Assembly (NCBI GenBank): GCA_036554605.1
Contig: DATBMY010000315.1
Span: 1-20,306 of the forward strand
DNA: 20,306 bases
Source of the DNA: DATBMY01 sp036554605
GTDB lineage: Bacteria > Acidobacteriota > Blastocatellia > UBA7656
Direction of reading: 5' to 3'
Part shown: positions 1 to 7,893 of the stretch, in pieces
How positions within the stretch are numbered: position 1 is the first letter of the stretch
Layout of the letters: each line of letters starts with the position of its first letter
Program-made: the position numbers and the translations under genes
The notes under the pieces: generated by a model
Database searches by the model: none
What the model saw: the letters and a program-made list of their open reading frames with translations, nothing else
Told to the model about the DNA's origin: nothing

Positions 1-1
1 T

Positions 2-184
2 GCAAACGCGGATCGTATAGAGATGAAAATAGAGAATACGCCCAGAGGGGTGCGCGTCATCGAGACATCGGCCGACGCGAAGGTAGCGGACATGATCCGC
101 CAGCATGCCAGAAAAGTAGATGGCTTTGTAAAGGAAGGACACGCGGGTGTCATGAGAGGGATGGGCGGCCGCGGGCGCAATTAG
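2..184 (+). CDS. C-terminal fragment of an unrecognised protein (5' end outside window)
   Basis: The frame is open from the window edge and ends with TAG at 182-184, giving the last 60 residues of a protein. The visible part is hydrophilic and has no membrane segment. It contains a stretch reading HARKVDGFVKEGHAGVM followed by a Gly/Arg-rich tail. I do not recognise a domain with confidence and assign no function. It runs in the same direction as the downstream metallo-beta-lactamase/rhodanese gene, but 102 nt with their own promoter-like sequence separate the two, so co-transcription is not required. That this is coding at all rests on the open frame and plausible protein-like composition. 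Confidence 0.5.
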   Translation, partial: ANADRIEMKIENTPRGVRVIETSADAKVADMIRQHARKVDGFVKEGHAGVMRGMGGRGRN

Positions 185-228
185 GCCTCGCCCGTTGCCC
201 CGGATTACGGGCACGCTAACGTGGATGC

Positions 229-258
229 TTGAGATCATCAAATGCAGAGCACCATAAT
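229..258 (+). promoter_or_regulatory. Sigma-70-like promoter of the MBL/rhodanese gene
   Basis: TTGAGA at 229-234 (5 of 6 to TTGACA) and CATAAT at 253-258 (5 of 6 to TATAAT) are separated by 18 nt. The predicted transcript start near 265 leaves a leader of about 22 nt that contains the Shine-Dalgarno sequence at 271-277. The -10 box lies inside the palindrome at 244-265. The prediction rests on sequence match only. Confidence 0.55.
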
Positions 259-265
259 GCTCTGC
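244..265. promoter_or_regulatory. Palindrome overlapping the -10 box, candidate operator
   Basis: GCAGAGCA (244-251) and TGCTCTGC (258-265) are perfect 8-bp inverted arms around the 6-nt centre CCATAA. The palindrome covers the predicted -10 box at 253-258, a common place for a repressor site. MBL/rhodanese genes in other bacteria are often controlled by persulfide-responsive repressors (CsoR/CstR or BigR types). No regulator is visible here, so the cognate protein is unknown. An RNA hairpin role is less likely, because transcription would start at its end. Confidence 0.5.
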
Positions 266-286
266 GTAGTAAGGAAGTTCTTGCTC

Positions 287-1687
287 ATGATCTTCAAGCA
301 GTTTTATCTCCCCGGTCTCGGCCACGCATCATACTTCATAGGCTCTGAGCAGACGGGCGAAGCGCTCGTGCTGGATGTCCGGCGCGACGTGGATATCTAC
401 TTTCGAGAAGCCCGCTCACATGCGATGCGTCTGCGCTACGCCACCGATACACATCAGCACAATGATTACCTGACGGGCATCTGCGAGCTTCCCGCTCGCG
501 GCGACGTCCAATTGCTGGCAGGCGCGCGCGCGACGCTCGGCTACTCGGTGCGCAAGATGGGTGATGGAGACCGTCTCGAAATGGGAGAGATCGTTTTCGA
601 GGTTCTGCACACGCCGGGACACACACCTGAACACATAAGCCTGCTTGTGAGCGACCGCTCTCGCGGAAATGGGCCGGCGCTATTGCTATCGGGCGGAGCG
701 CTGCTCGTCGGAGATGTTGCCAGACCTGACTTGCTCGGGGGCCGTGAAGAGATTGAACGGGCTGCCGGTGATCTATGCCGGACCTTACAGGAGAAGATTC
801 TTACGCTGCCTGATTATGTCGAAGTCTACCCAACGCATGTGGCGGGCTCGCTATGCGGTGGGAACATAGGCAGCCGCCTTTCAACCACGATCGGCTACGA
901 GCGGCGCATGAATAAGCTGCTCGTGAGCATCACCACGAAAGATCAATTCGTAAAACATTGCCTGGAATTGAAAGACCTGCCCGCGGTGCCGCCTTACTGG
1001 AAGAGGATGCGAAAGTTGAACCAAGAGGGGCCGCCGCTTGTCGGCGTGCTCAGCGAACCGCCTGCTTTGAGCGTGGATGAATTTGATCGCCTGCGCAAAG
1101 AAGGAGCAATTATTCTTGACTGCCGCGCGCCCGAAGCATTCGGCGGCTCTCATATTCCCGGCGCCCTTAACGTCGGTGCCGGGAGTTCTTTCGTTACGTG
1201 GGCAGGGACAGTTCTTCCGGCAGAAACCCCTTACCTGCTGGTAATGGAAAGGGCGGACCTGCTATGGGAGATTTGTTGGGATCTGTTGCGCATAGGTTAT
1301 GACCTGCCCAGAGGCTGGCTAGCCGGAGCGATGCATGCATGGCGAACGGCTGCAAAGCAAATAAATACTATACGGCAGTGGACGGTGTGGGATTTGAATA
1401 AACAGATCCAAAGCGAGCCAGATCTTGTAGTGCTTGATGTGCGCCAGCCGCAAGAGTGGTCCGCCGGTCATATAGAAGGCGCGATGTTTATAACCGGAGC
1501 AGAGTTACCGTCCCGTTTAGATGACGTGCCCGGCGACCGGCCAATCGCAGTCGTATGCGGGAGCGGATACCGGTCGTCGGTAGCATCAAGCCTGCTCGCT
1601 AACAAAGGATTCACGAGAACCGCCAACGTGCTTGGCGGGATGACTGCCTGGAAGCGCGCGGGCTTTAAAACGACGCAAGAAAGTTAG
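287..1687 (+). CDS. Metallo-beta-lactamase fold / double rhodanese protein (persulfide or sulfane-sulfur metabolism)
   Basis: The 466-residue product has an N-terminal metallo-beta-lactamase domain (about 1-230) followed by two rhodanese domains (about 252-350 and 365-462). Metal-site residues are H56, H58 and D60 (the THQHNDY form seen in the persulfide-dioxygenase-like branch), then H112, D143 and H184. The second rhodanese keeps an active-site loop, CGSGYRS, with Cys424. The first has no Cys at the matching position and looks structural or inactive. The architecture resembles CstB-type proteins, which oxidise persulfide and transfer sulfane sulfur. A cytoplasmic location is likely, as there is no signal peptide. 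ATG 287 is chosen because AAGGAAG (271-277) lies 9 nt upstream; a longer reading from 242 would start inside the promoter. It is convergent with the nitrate cluster, 87 nt away. The substrate is inferred. Confidence 0.85.
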   Translation: MIFKQFYLPGLGHASYFIGSEQTGEALVLDVRRDVDIYFREARSHAMRLRYATDTHQHNDYLTGICELPARGDVQLLAGARATLGYSVRKMGDGDRLEMGEIVFEVLHTPGHTPEHISLLVSDRSRGNGPALLLSGGALLVGDVARPDLLGGREEIERAAGDLCRTLQEKILTLPDYVEVYPTHVAGSLCGGNIGSRLSTTIGYERRMNKLLVSITTKDQFVKHCLELKDLPAVPPYWKRMRKLNQEGPPLVGVLSEPPALSVDEFDRLRKEGAIILDCRAPEAFGGSHIPGALNVGAGSSFVTWAGTVLPAETPYLLVMERADLLWEICWDLLRIGYDLPRGWLAGAMHAWRTAAKQINTIRQWTVWDLNKQIQSEPDLVVLDVRQPQEWSAGHIEGAMFITGAELPSRLDDVPGDRPIAVVCGSGYRSSVASSLLANKGFTRTANVLGGMTAWKRAGFKTTQES

Positions 1688-1774
1688 CGGTAATATGGAC
1701 GCAATCAACCTTATCAATTCAGCGGATGATAAACGCGTGACCGATTATGACAGGGCCGCGAATAGATTCGTTTT

Positions 1775-2983
1775 CTAGGAGCTTTGTTCCTCTAATACGA
1801 AGGGCCGTACGCCGGATGATCTGGACGGACGAATGAACACAATGTAATGAACGAGCAAGCACAGGAGCGCAAAGCAGGCGAGGAATACAAACCCCCACAT
1901 GTAGCCCCCCGTCAGGTCCCATATAAAGCCAAGGGCTAAAGGCGGGAAGAATCCTCCAAGACCGCCGAATGCTCCTACAAGCCCCGTGACCGTCCCGGTC
2001 TCCTTGGGGAAATACTGCGGCACCAGTTTGAAGACCGCGCCGTTGCCCAATCCGAGAGCAGCCGCCGCGCCTAACGCGCCTACGGTAAACGTAGGGATCC
2101 AGACGCAGCCCATAAGCAAACCTAACGCGGCCACGGCTATAAAGACCCAGACCAGCACGCGCTCGCCGCTCCACCGGTCCGCCATCAGCCCGCCGAGAGG
2201 GCGCATCAGTGTCGCGAGCACAACGAACCCCGCCGTGCGCGCCCCGGCGTCGGTCGGCGTGAGCCCGTACAGGTCGCGCAGGAGCGAAGGCAGGTAAATG
2301 GAGAAGGCCACGAACCCGCCGAACGTAAGAAAGTAAAAGAGCGACAGGACCCAGGCCTTCGGCTCGCGCCTGAGCACGCTCAGGTTTTCAGCCAGGGTCT
2401 TTGGCTTCACCGTCACCGCCGCGTCGCGCGCGAAAAAGTAAAAGACTACGCCCCAGATAAGCGCAAGCGCGGCGAAGACGAAAAAGACCGTCCGCCACGA
2501 GCCCAGATAAAGCGCGAGCGTGGGAGCGCCGAACACGGCGATGGATTGGCCTATGTTGCCCATGCCGTAGACTCCAAGCGCCGTGCCCTGCTTTTCCGCG
2601 GAGAACCACTTCGACGTGAAGCCCACGCCCACCGGAAAAGTAGAGCCCGCTATTCCAAGCAATAGTCCGAACAGAAGCAACTGCGTGTAGCTGGTCGAAA
2701 GCCCTATGCCGATTGCCGGGAGGGCTGAAAAAATGAGCAGCGCCGCGAATACGCGACGCCCGCCGAGGCGGTCCGCGAGCATTCCCGCCGGCAGCCTCCC
2801 GAGCGACCCGAGCAGCACCGGTATGGCTATCATGACGCTCTTGCTTGTCGCGGAAAGTTCATACAACTGCGTGAAGGTCGGGGCCAGCGCCGCCACCAGC
2901 CCCCACACCGCGAACGAGACGGCGAATGCTGTTGTGGAGAAGAAAAGTGCGCGACCAGATCCGGGATTGAACCTCTGGCTCAT
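1775..2983 (-). CDS. narK: NarK-type nitrate/nitrite transporter (MFS)
   Basis: This 402-residue, 12-helix major facilitator protein is the last gene of the nitrate cluster. The motif after helix 2 reads GRLPAGMLADRLGGRR. Two nitrate-signature-like glycine-rich segments are visible, one with GMGNIGQS and one with GLVGAFGGLGG. An Arg in each half (in LGRLPAG and in LMRPLGG) matches the positions where NarK proteins use Arg to bind the anion. In NarK-family proteins this fold imports nitrate and/or exports nitrite, and the neighbouring nitrate reductase genes fit that job. Start 2983 (MSQRFNPGSG) is preferred over the upstream 3103 start: a GAGAGG-like ribosome site precedes it, and the earlier 40 residues overlap the preceding gene. 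Whether it is a nitrate/nitrite antiporter or a proton symporter cannot be told. Confidence 0.88.
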   Translation of the reverse strand: MSQRFNPGSGRALFFSTTAFAVSFAVWGLVAALAPTFTQLYELSATSKSVMIAIPVLLGSLGRLPAGMLADRLGGRRVFAALLIFSALPAIGIGLSTSYTQLLLFGLLLGIAGSTFPVGVGFTSKWFSAEKQGTALGVYGMGNIGQSIAVFGAPTLALYLGSWRTVFFVFAALALIWGVVFYFFARDAAVTVKPKTLAENLSVLRREPKAWVLSLFYFLTFGGFVAFSIYLPSLLRDLYGLTPTDAGARTAGFVVLATLMRPLGGLMADRWSGERVLVWVFIAVAALGLLMGCVWIPTFTVGALGAAAALGLGNGAVFKLVPQYFPKETGTVTGLVGAFGGLGGFFPPLALGFIWDLTGGYMWGFVFLACFALLCLLVHYIVFIRPSRSSGVRPFVLEEQSS

Positions 2984-2985
2984 CT

Positions 2986-3276
2986 TTATCGCCTCTCTCG
3001 CACGTAGCCGGTGCTGGTGTAGCGCCGCGAAGCGGGCCTCCACCACAGGATTATCGAAAGCGATATGAGCCAGCAGACGGCTGACGCTATACCGAGCGGC
3101 CATATCTCCTCATAGCTGCCGGCGAGCGCGGCCTCTAAGGTGGCCGCCAGTATCCATAGCTGCGCCACGTTGATCATCACGAGCATTATCAACCGCGCTT
3201 GCTCCAGAGCCGCGCGCCCGCGACCCGTGCGGCGGCGGGCCTGAGAGTCTTCGCTAACATTAAACGGATCGTCCAT
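2986..3276 (-). CDS. Small two-helix membrane protein of the nitrate cluster (DUF6755-like)
   Basis: The 96-residue product has a charged N-terminus (about 1-27), two hydrophobic helices (about 29-50 and 58-80) and a basic tail. The segment NVAQLWILAATLEAALAG resembles what I recall of DUF6755, a family of small membrane proteins; this match is from memory and unsearched. The start ATG at 3274-3276 lies inside the 3' end of the Rieske gene (17-nt overlap), and the stop is 2 nt before the narK start, so translation is probably coupled on both sides. GGGAAG just upstream of the start may serve as a ribosome site. A role as membrane anchor or subunit for the Rieske protein is an inference from position only. 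Confidence 0.75.
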   Translation of the reverse strand: MDDPFNVSEDSQARRRTGRGRAALEQARLIMLVMINVAQLWILAATLEAALAGSYEEIWPLGIASAVCWLISLSIILWWRPASRRYTSTGYVRERR

Positions 3277-3844
3277 GACTTCCCGCCTTTCTGCCCATGG
3301 CCCAGACTTCGCTGCCCCGTATCTCAAGCACGATCTGGTCGAGCGGGCGCGGCGGCGGCCCGTATAGCACGTTGCCGCTGCGCACGTCGAAGCCTCCTTC
3401 GTGGCAGGGGCATTCGAGCCGCTGGCGTTGTTGCTCGTAATAAACAGGGCAGGCGAGATGTGTGCATTTCTGCCCGTAGGCAAAATACTCGCCGTCGGCG
3501 GCGCGCACCAGTATCGCCGTGTCGTCTTCTGTCGGGTAGCGGAAATTGAGCGCCGAGCCGGGCGCGAGCGCTTCGGCCCCTTCGATCTTCATCGGCGAGA
3601 AAGATTGCTCGTCTCGCCTGTCGAGCGCCGCCTTGCCCGCGACTCCCGCGGTGCTTACGAATAACGCGGTCGAGGTGAGCGCGAGAAAATTGCAGAACTC
3701 GCGCCTCGTTACCTGAGCCTCTTCGCCGCGCTCGTACGGGAAATCATGCTGGTGCGGCGCAATGGCCCGGCGCACGTCCCGCTCGTCCGACAACTCGCCG
3801 TCGGCGGATTCATAGATCTTTTTATCAAGGTCATTAGAATTCAT
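3260..3844 (-). CDS. Rieske [2Fe-2S] protein with twin-arginine-type N-terminus
   Basis: This 194-residue protein has a hydrophilic N-terminus of about 45 residues, then TRREF (46-50) followed by a hydrophobic stretch to about 70. That pattern looks like a Tat signal or anchor, as in quinol:cytochrome c reductase Rieske subunits. The C-terminal Rieske fold (about 90-185) carries C127-T-H129 and C145-P-C147-H148, giving the 2Cys/2His cluster ligands, with C132 and C147 placed for the usual disulfide. It probably sits on the outer face of the membrane and passes electrons between quinol or the heme-b-like subunit and a partner. It overlaps the upstream Fe-S gene by 11 nt and the downstream small gene by 17 nt, so it belongs to the same operon. 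Its partner in nitrate reduction is not established. Confidence 0.9.
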   Translation of the reverse strand: MNSNDLDKKIYESADGELSDERDVRRAIAPHQHDFPYERGEEAQVTRREFCNFLALTSTALFVSTAGVAGKAALDRRDEQSFSPMKIEGAEALAPGSALNFRYPTEDDTAILVRAADGEYFAYGQKCTHLACPVYYEQQRQRLECPCHEGGFDVRSGNVLYGPPPRPLDQIVLEIRGSEVWAMGRKAGSHGRSV

Positions 3845-4481
3845 TGCTCTTGTCCGACTCCTCTACCTGTGTGTCGATCCACGACTCGCCCGGCTGTTGC
3901 CCGGCCACCCCCAGCCGCCCCTCGAATACGCCGCAGCCATCCACTATGACTTCATCCTCATCCGTAGGCAGCATCAAGTAGACTTTAGTCTCGACCCTCT
4001 GGTTGCCGAAGACATGCGCGTTGACCGGCTTCGTTCGCCTGAAAGGGACGATCTGCTCGTAACGCCCGAACGAAAGCGCCCCCGTGGGGCAGACGCTCGC
4101 GCACATCGGCTTCAACCCTTCGCTCGTGCGGTCATAGCACATGTCGCACTTCATCTGGAGGTGCATCGCCGAATTATACTTGGGCACGCCGAACGGGCAG
4201 GCGTTGACGCAGTTGCGGCAGTCGAGGCAGCGCGGCTTGAGCGCGCTCATCACTATCCCCTCTTCCGACTGCTTTATGGCATCCGCCGGGCATACGAGCG
4301 CGCAGGTAGGCTCGGCGCAATGCATGCAGACCGTGGGCATCGTGGCGGTCGTCTCGCCGCGGTCGAGGTAGTCAACAAAGATCATCGAATAGCCCTTGTG
4401 CGTCCCGCACTCGCGACAGGCCGCGACACACGCCCGGCAGCCTATGCATCGCTGCGGGTCGATGAACATGGTCTCTTCCAT
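3834..4481 (-). CDS. Four-cluster [4Fe-4S] electron-transfer subunit (NarH/DmsB/HycB-like ferredoxin)
   Basis: The product has 215 residues and four cysteine groups typical of electron-transfer subunits of molybdopterin enzymes: C12/C15/C18/C22, C52/C55/C60/C64, C85/C88/C91/C95 and C112/C115/C127/C131. It has no signal peptide, so it should be cytoplasmic, like the catalytic subunit encoded just upstream (24-nt gap). In this family the clusters form a wire between the molybdenum subunit and a membrane quinol-oxidising subunit. Its pairing with the neighbouring catalytic and heme-b-like proteins is inferred from gene order. ATG 4481 is supported by AAAGGGG at 4490-4496, 8 nt upstream. The C-terminal 75 residues beyond the last cluster are acidic and of unclear role. 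Confidence 0.92.
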   Translation of the reverse strand: MEETMFIDPQRCIGCRACVAACRECGTHKGYSMIFVDYLDRGETTATMPTVCMHCAEPTCALVCPADAIKQSEEGIVMSALKPRCLDCRNCVNACPFGVPKYNSAMHLQMKCDMCYDRTSEGLKPMCASVCPTGALSFGRYEQIVPFRRTKPVNAHVFGNQRVETKVYLMLPTDEDEVIVDGCGVFEGRLGVAGQQPGESWIDTQVEESDKSNEF

Positions 4482-4505
4482 TTAATAAACCCCTTTGATT
4501 GTTTG

Positions 4506-6749
4506 CTACTTGCCGCTGTCGCTCAACCTCGTGACCGCGCTGCGCTCGGCCCCGCGCCGCTTCTGGCCGTAGAGCGGAAGCTTGCGCGCGTGAATCTTTT
4601 CTACGCGGGCGGCGCAGGCTTTGTACTCAGGAATCTTTGAAGTCGGATCAAGCGCGGGGTTCGTCAACTGGTTCGCCGCAAGCTGCTCGCCCCAGTGATA
4701 AGGTATGAAGATCGTATCGGGCCGGATGGTCTTTACTATCAACGCGGGAAAGACCCCTTCGCCGCGGCGCGAGATGACCTTCACGTATTCGCCATCCTCA
4801 ACGCCGAGCCGTGCCGCCGTATCGGGGTGAATCTCGACATAAGGCTCGGGGCACTGCTGTACCAGAAAACCTATGCGGCGCGTCTGGTTGCCCGAAAGAT
4901 ACTGGTAGACGACGCGCCCGCTCGTAAGTATCAGCGGATACTCCTGATCGGGCGTCTCGGCGGGAGGCGCGTATTCCAGGGCATGAAATCGTGCCTTGCC
5001 GTCCGGGTGATAGAACCTGTCCTCGAACAGCCGCGGCGTGCCGGGGTGGTCTTCCGACGGGCAGGGCCAGAAGACCCCGTTCTGCCGCTCGATCTTTTCA
5101 TAGCTGATCCCGTAGTAATCGGCGTTTCCGCCCTTTGAGGCGACGCGCATCTCGTCAAAGATCTCACGCGGGCTGTTAAACGTGAAGTACTTGCCGCGCC
5201 CCATGCGGCGGGCAATCTCCTGAACGATCCACCAGTCCTGCCGGGCCTCGCCCGGAGGATCCGTGGCTTTATTGATCTTGACCACGCGGCCTTCGCTGTT
5301 TGCCGTCACGCCTTCGTCCTCGGCCCAGGTCGAGCCCGGAAGCACGACGTCGGCATAGCGCGCCCCTTCCGACATGAAGAAATCTATGCAGGCGTAAAAG
5401 TCCAGCCCTTCGAGCGACCGCCGCACCTGGTTGATGTCCGGCAGGCTGACCATCACGTTGTTGCATATGGAGAGCAGCCCGCGTATCTCGCCTTCGCGCA
5501 TCTTCTGAAACATCTCGACGACTGAAACCCCGGCCTCGGGCAGTTCTTGTTCGGGCAGGCCCCAGACATCGCAAACATACTTGCGATGCTCGGGGTTCAT
5601 GATCTGGCGCTGGCCCGGAAGCTGGTCCGCCTTCTGCCCATGCTCGCGCCCGCCCTGGCCGTTGCCCTGGCCGGTGATCGTGCCGTAGCCTCGGCCCGGA
5701 GCGCCGATCTTGCCCGTGGCTAGCACGAGGTTGATATAAGAGAGGACGTTGTTCACGCCGTTGCTGTGGTGCTCGATGCCGCGGGCGTGCATGACCATGC
5801 CGGTGCGGGCGCGGCCGTAGAGCCGCGCCGCCTGTACGATCTTTTCCGCGCTCACGCCCGTGATCTCCGATGCGACCCGGGGCGTGTAGCGCAGGGCAAG
5901 CTCTTTTGTCTCGGCCCACCCGTTAGTGCGCGACGTGATGAATTGATCGTCGGTCAGCCCTTCTTCGATCAGCACGTTTAACATGGCGTTGGCGAGGGCC
6001 ACGTCCGTTCCGGGTTTCAATTGCAGATGAATATCGCCCTGGCGGGCGGTGGCCGTCTCCCGCGGGTCGACTACTATCCATCGCCCGCCCATGTCCCTCT
6101 GCTGCCATAAAAACTTGTTGAGGACCGGGAAAGTCTCCGCGGCGTTCGCGCCCGCGATCAACAATACTTCCGCGAGCGGGATGTCCGTCCAGGGGTTTGC
6201 GGCGCGGTCGATCCCGAAAGCTTTGTTGTTGCCCGCCGCCGCGCTCACCATGCATAGCCGCCCGTTGTAATCGACGTAGCGCGTACCCAGCCCGGCGCGG
6301 GCAAACTTGCCCATCAGGTAGGTCTTCTCGGTAGTGAGCGATGAGCCGGAATAGACGCCTATCGCGTCTTTGCCGTGCTTGCTTTGCAGCTCTCTGAATT
6401 TTGAGACGATCAGGTCGAGCGCCTCGTCCCACGAAGCGTGCTCAAACATCCCGTCGCGCTTGATGAGCGGGTAGAGCAGCCGGTCCGGGTGGTGGACCTG
6501 CAAATAGGCGGTCACTCCCTTGGGGCAGAGGCGGCCCTCGTTAACCGGGAAGTCGTAGCGAGGCTCGAACCCTACGACATGACCTTTTTCTACGAGCAGG
6601 TTCATCCCGCACTGTACGGCGCAGTACGGGCAATGCGTCGGCACTATGCGATCAATAGTGCGATCCGCCCGCCAGCCATCGTGAGGCTCGTCATGCAGGT
6701 GCGGCCCGAACTTTTCAATAATCTCCTCTAGCTTGCCGATTTTCCCCAT
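4506..6749 (-). CDS. Molybdopterin nitrate reductase catalytic subunit (NasA/NarB type)
   Basis: This 747-residue member of the Mo/W-bisPGD oxidoreductase family has an N-terminal [4Fe-4S] site at C40/C43/C47/C75 (CPYC...CGM...RLCPKG). The NGRLCM segment holds Cys166, the expected molybdenum ligand, as in assimilatory and periplasmic nitrate reductases rather than the Sec/Cys-His motif of formate dehydrogenases. The segment GQGNGQGGREHGQK (from residue 360) and the PLAEVLLIAGAN region match the actinobacterial/Deinococcus-type assimilatory nitrate reductase branch as I remember it. The C-terminal dinucleotide-binding domain (about 610-730) includes LTSGRVVYQYLSGNQTRR. There is no Tat signal, so the enzyme is cytoplasmic. 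It reduces nitrate to nitrite; no nitrite reductase gene is in the window. The upstream membrane gene ends 19 nt away. Another oxyanion or formate substrate cannot be excluded, but narK nearby favours nitrate. Confidence 0.85.
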   Translation of the reverse strand: MGKIGKLEEIIEKFGPHLHDEPHDGWRADRTIDRIVPTHCPYCAVQCGMNLLVEKGHVVGFEPRYDFPVNEGRLCPKGVTAYLQVHHPDRLLYPLIKRDGMFEHASWDEALDLIVSKFRELQSKHGKDAIGVYSGSSLTTEKTYLMGKFARAGLGTRYVDYNGRLCMVSAAAGNNKAFGIDRAANPWTDIPLAEVLLIAGANAAETFPVLNKFLWQQRDMGGRWIVVDPRETATARQGDIHLQLKPGTDVALANAMLNVLIEEGLTDDQFITSRTNGWAETKELALRYTPRVASEITGVSAEKIVQAARLYGRARTGMVMHARGIEHHSNGVNNVLSYINLVLATGKIGAPGRGYGTITGQGNGQGGREHGQKADQLPGQRQIMNPEHRKYVCDVWGLPEQELPEAGVSVVEMFQKMREGEIRGLLSICNNVMVSLPDINQVRRSLEGLDFYACIDFFMSEGARYADVVLPGSTWAEDEGVTANSEGRVVKINKATDPPGEARQDWWIVQEIARRMGRGKYFTFNSPREIFDEMRVASKGGNADYYGISYEKIERQNGVFWPCPSEDHPGTPRLFEDRFYHPDGKARFHALEYAPPAETPDQEYPLILTSGRVVYQYLSGNQTRRIGFLVQQCPEPYVEIHPDTAARLGVEDGEYVKVISRRGEGVFPALIVKTIRPDTIFIPYHWGEQLAANQLTNPALDPTSKIPEYKACAARVEKIHARKLPLYGQKRRGAERSAVTRLSDSGK

Positions 6750-6768
6750 ACTATCTCTTATCTATCGC

Positions 6769-7872
6769 TCAGCCTTCATGGGTTTGAGTATCCTTATGCC
6801 CGCCTTCGACTCGCGCCCCATGGAAAAGCGCGGGCTGCTTGCGGGAGGCCGCAAGGTATGACATGCCTCGCATGATGCGCTTGCAGCGCGGGCAGTAATC
6901 TTGAAGCGTGCGCCCGTCCGGCATCCGGTAGTCGAATCCCAGCTCTCCGACCACCTGTTTCAAATCGTCGAGCCACATCTGCCCCACGAACTCCGTGCCG
7001 CAGCGCGGGCAGGCGGCCTGAGGCGCGTCGCGCTCGCGGTGCTGGTAAAGCTCGACGCCTACCGAAGCGGGGCGCTGCACGATGTGAAAGAACTTGCCGA
7101 ACGGCAGATAAAAGAGCGTCATTATGACGAGCGCCTGATGAGAGAGCGCGATGAACGAATACATGTAGCCTTCCAGCCACAGGCTCGATGCCGTCAGCAT
7201 CAGCCCGGTCACCGAGATCGAAATAAGCAACATGTGAGGGACGAAGTCGAGCATGAACTGCTGCAAGGCGATGGCGCCCCGGTCGTGCAGGCGGCGGCGA
7301 ATCGCGATCGCGCAGCCGGCGATGACCATTATCGCCGTGAAGTCCAGCGCGTGAAACGTGATCCAGGCGATGAGGCTGCGGCCTTGAAGCAAACCGGTCG
7401 GAAACCCGAAGAGATATGCCCTGTAGCCTTCGGCGCCTTCGAGCTTGAAATGTATCCAGCCGAATACGAGCGGGAAGGTTATAAGCGCAGAAAGTACGCA
7501 GCCCCACATTATGAGCGCGTGCATAAGCCAGCGCGAAAATCCCCGGCGGGCTATAAAGCGCTGCTCGATGAGGTTGCGCCCGAACGTCAGGGCCGCGCTT
7601 TTCGTGTTGGCGGCAATACGATTGCGCTCGCGAAACAGTTGCCAGCCGCGCCGCCAGTATACGCGGGTTGCCGGGCGCTGCAACCAGACGGCGTAGCGGA
7701 AGACAACCGCGCCGAAGGCGACAACGCTCGCCACCGTATAGCCGAATAGCGCCGGATCGTAATGCTCAAGGTTGCGCGATCCGATGATGATTAAGGCTGT
7801 CAAAGCAGCCGACGCCGCGAGGCCCAGAAGCACCGGGCGGCGCTTTGTTGGCTCAGGCATACCTGAAGACAT
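6769..7872 (-). CDS. Heme-b-like integral membrane subunit with C-terminal CxxC pairs
   Basis: The protein has 367 residues and about six membrane helices (near 15-35, 45-64, 116-138, 166-190, 208-230 and 235-258). Histidines H118, H174, H213, H245 and H263 lie in or beside helices 3-6 and could bind heme b, as in NarI/DsrM/HdrE-type quinol-oxidising subunits. The cytoplasmic tail carries C288/C291 and C327/C330, a rubredoxin or zinc-ribbon-like site. It is the first gene of the nitrate operon and most likely links the quinol pool to the Fe-S and molybdenum subunits; this is inference from the histidine pattern and gene order. ATG 7872 has no clear ribosome site. TTG 7878, two codons earlier, is equally possible. 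Confidence 0.75.
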   Translation of the reverse strand: MSSGMPEPTKRRPVLLGLAASAALTALIIIGSRNLEHYDPALFGYTVASVVAFGAVVFRYAVWLQRPATRVYWRRGWQLFRERNRIAANTKSAALTFGRNLIEQRFIARRGFSRWLMHALIMWGCVLSALITFPLVFGWIHFKLEGAEGYRAYLFGFPTGLLQGRSLIAWITFHALDFTAIMVIAGCAIAIRRRLHDRGAIALQQFMLDFVPHMLLISISVTGLMLTASSLWLEGYMYSFIALSHQALVIMTLFYLPFGKFFHIVQRPASVGVELYQHRERDAPQAACPRCGTEFVGQMWLDDLKQVVGELGFDYRMPDGRTLQDYCPRCKRIMRGMSYLAASRKQPALFHGARVEGGHKDTQTHEG

Positions 7873-7893
7873 ATTCAAACATGACGGCTAAAG

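Noticed and set aside
242..286. Upstream ATG start at 242 for the MBL/rhodanese gene
   Set aside because: It lies within the palindrome and -10 box and has no ribosome site; the family begins at the MIFKQFYLPG segment, and AAGGAAG supports ATG 287.
1759..1776. CGAAT-AG-ATTCG followed by TTTTCT after the MBL/rhodanese gene, as a rho-independent terminator
   Set aside because: The stem is only 5 bp with a 2-nt loop (4 bp with a workable loop) and AT-rich, too weak to call.
3897..4640. Long plus-strand open frame of 247 codons
   Set aside because: It lies opposite the Fe-S and molybdopterin genes, is Arg-rich with no domain, and reflects the high GC content of the true coding strand.
6901..7749. 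Plus-strand open frame of 282 codons
   Set aside because: It is antisense to the membrane subunit, has no ribosome site and no recognisable fold.
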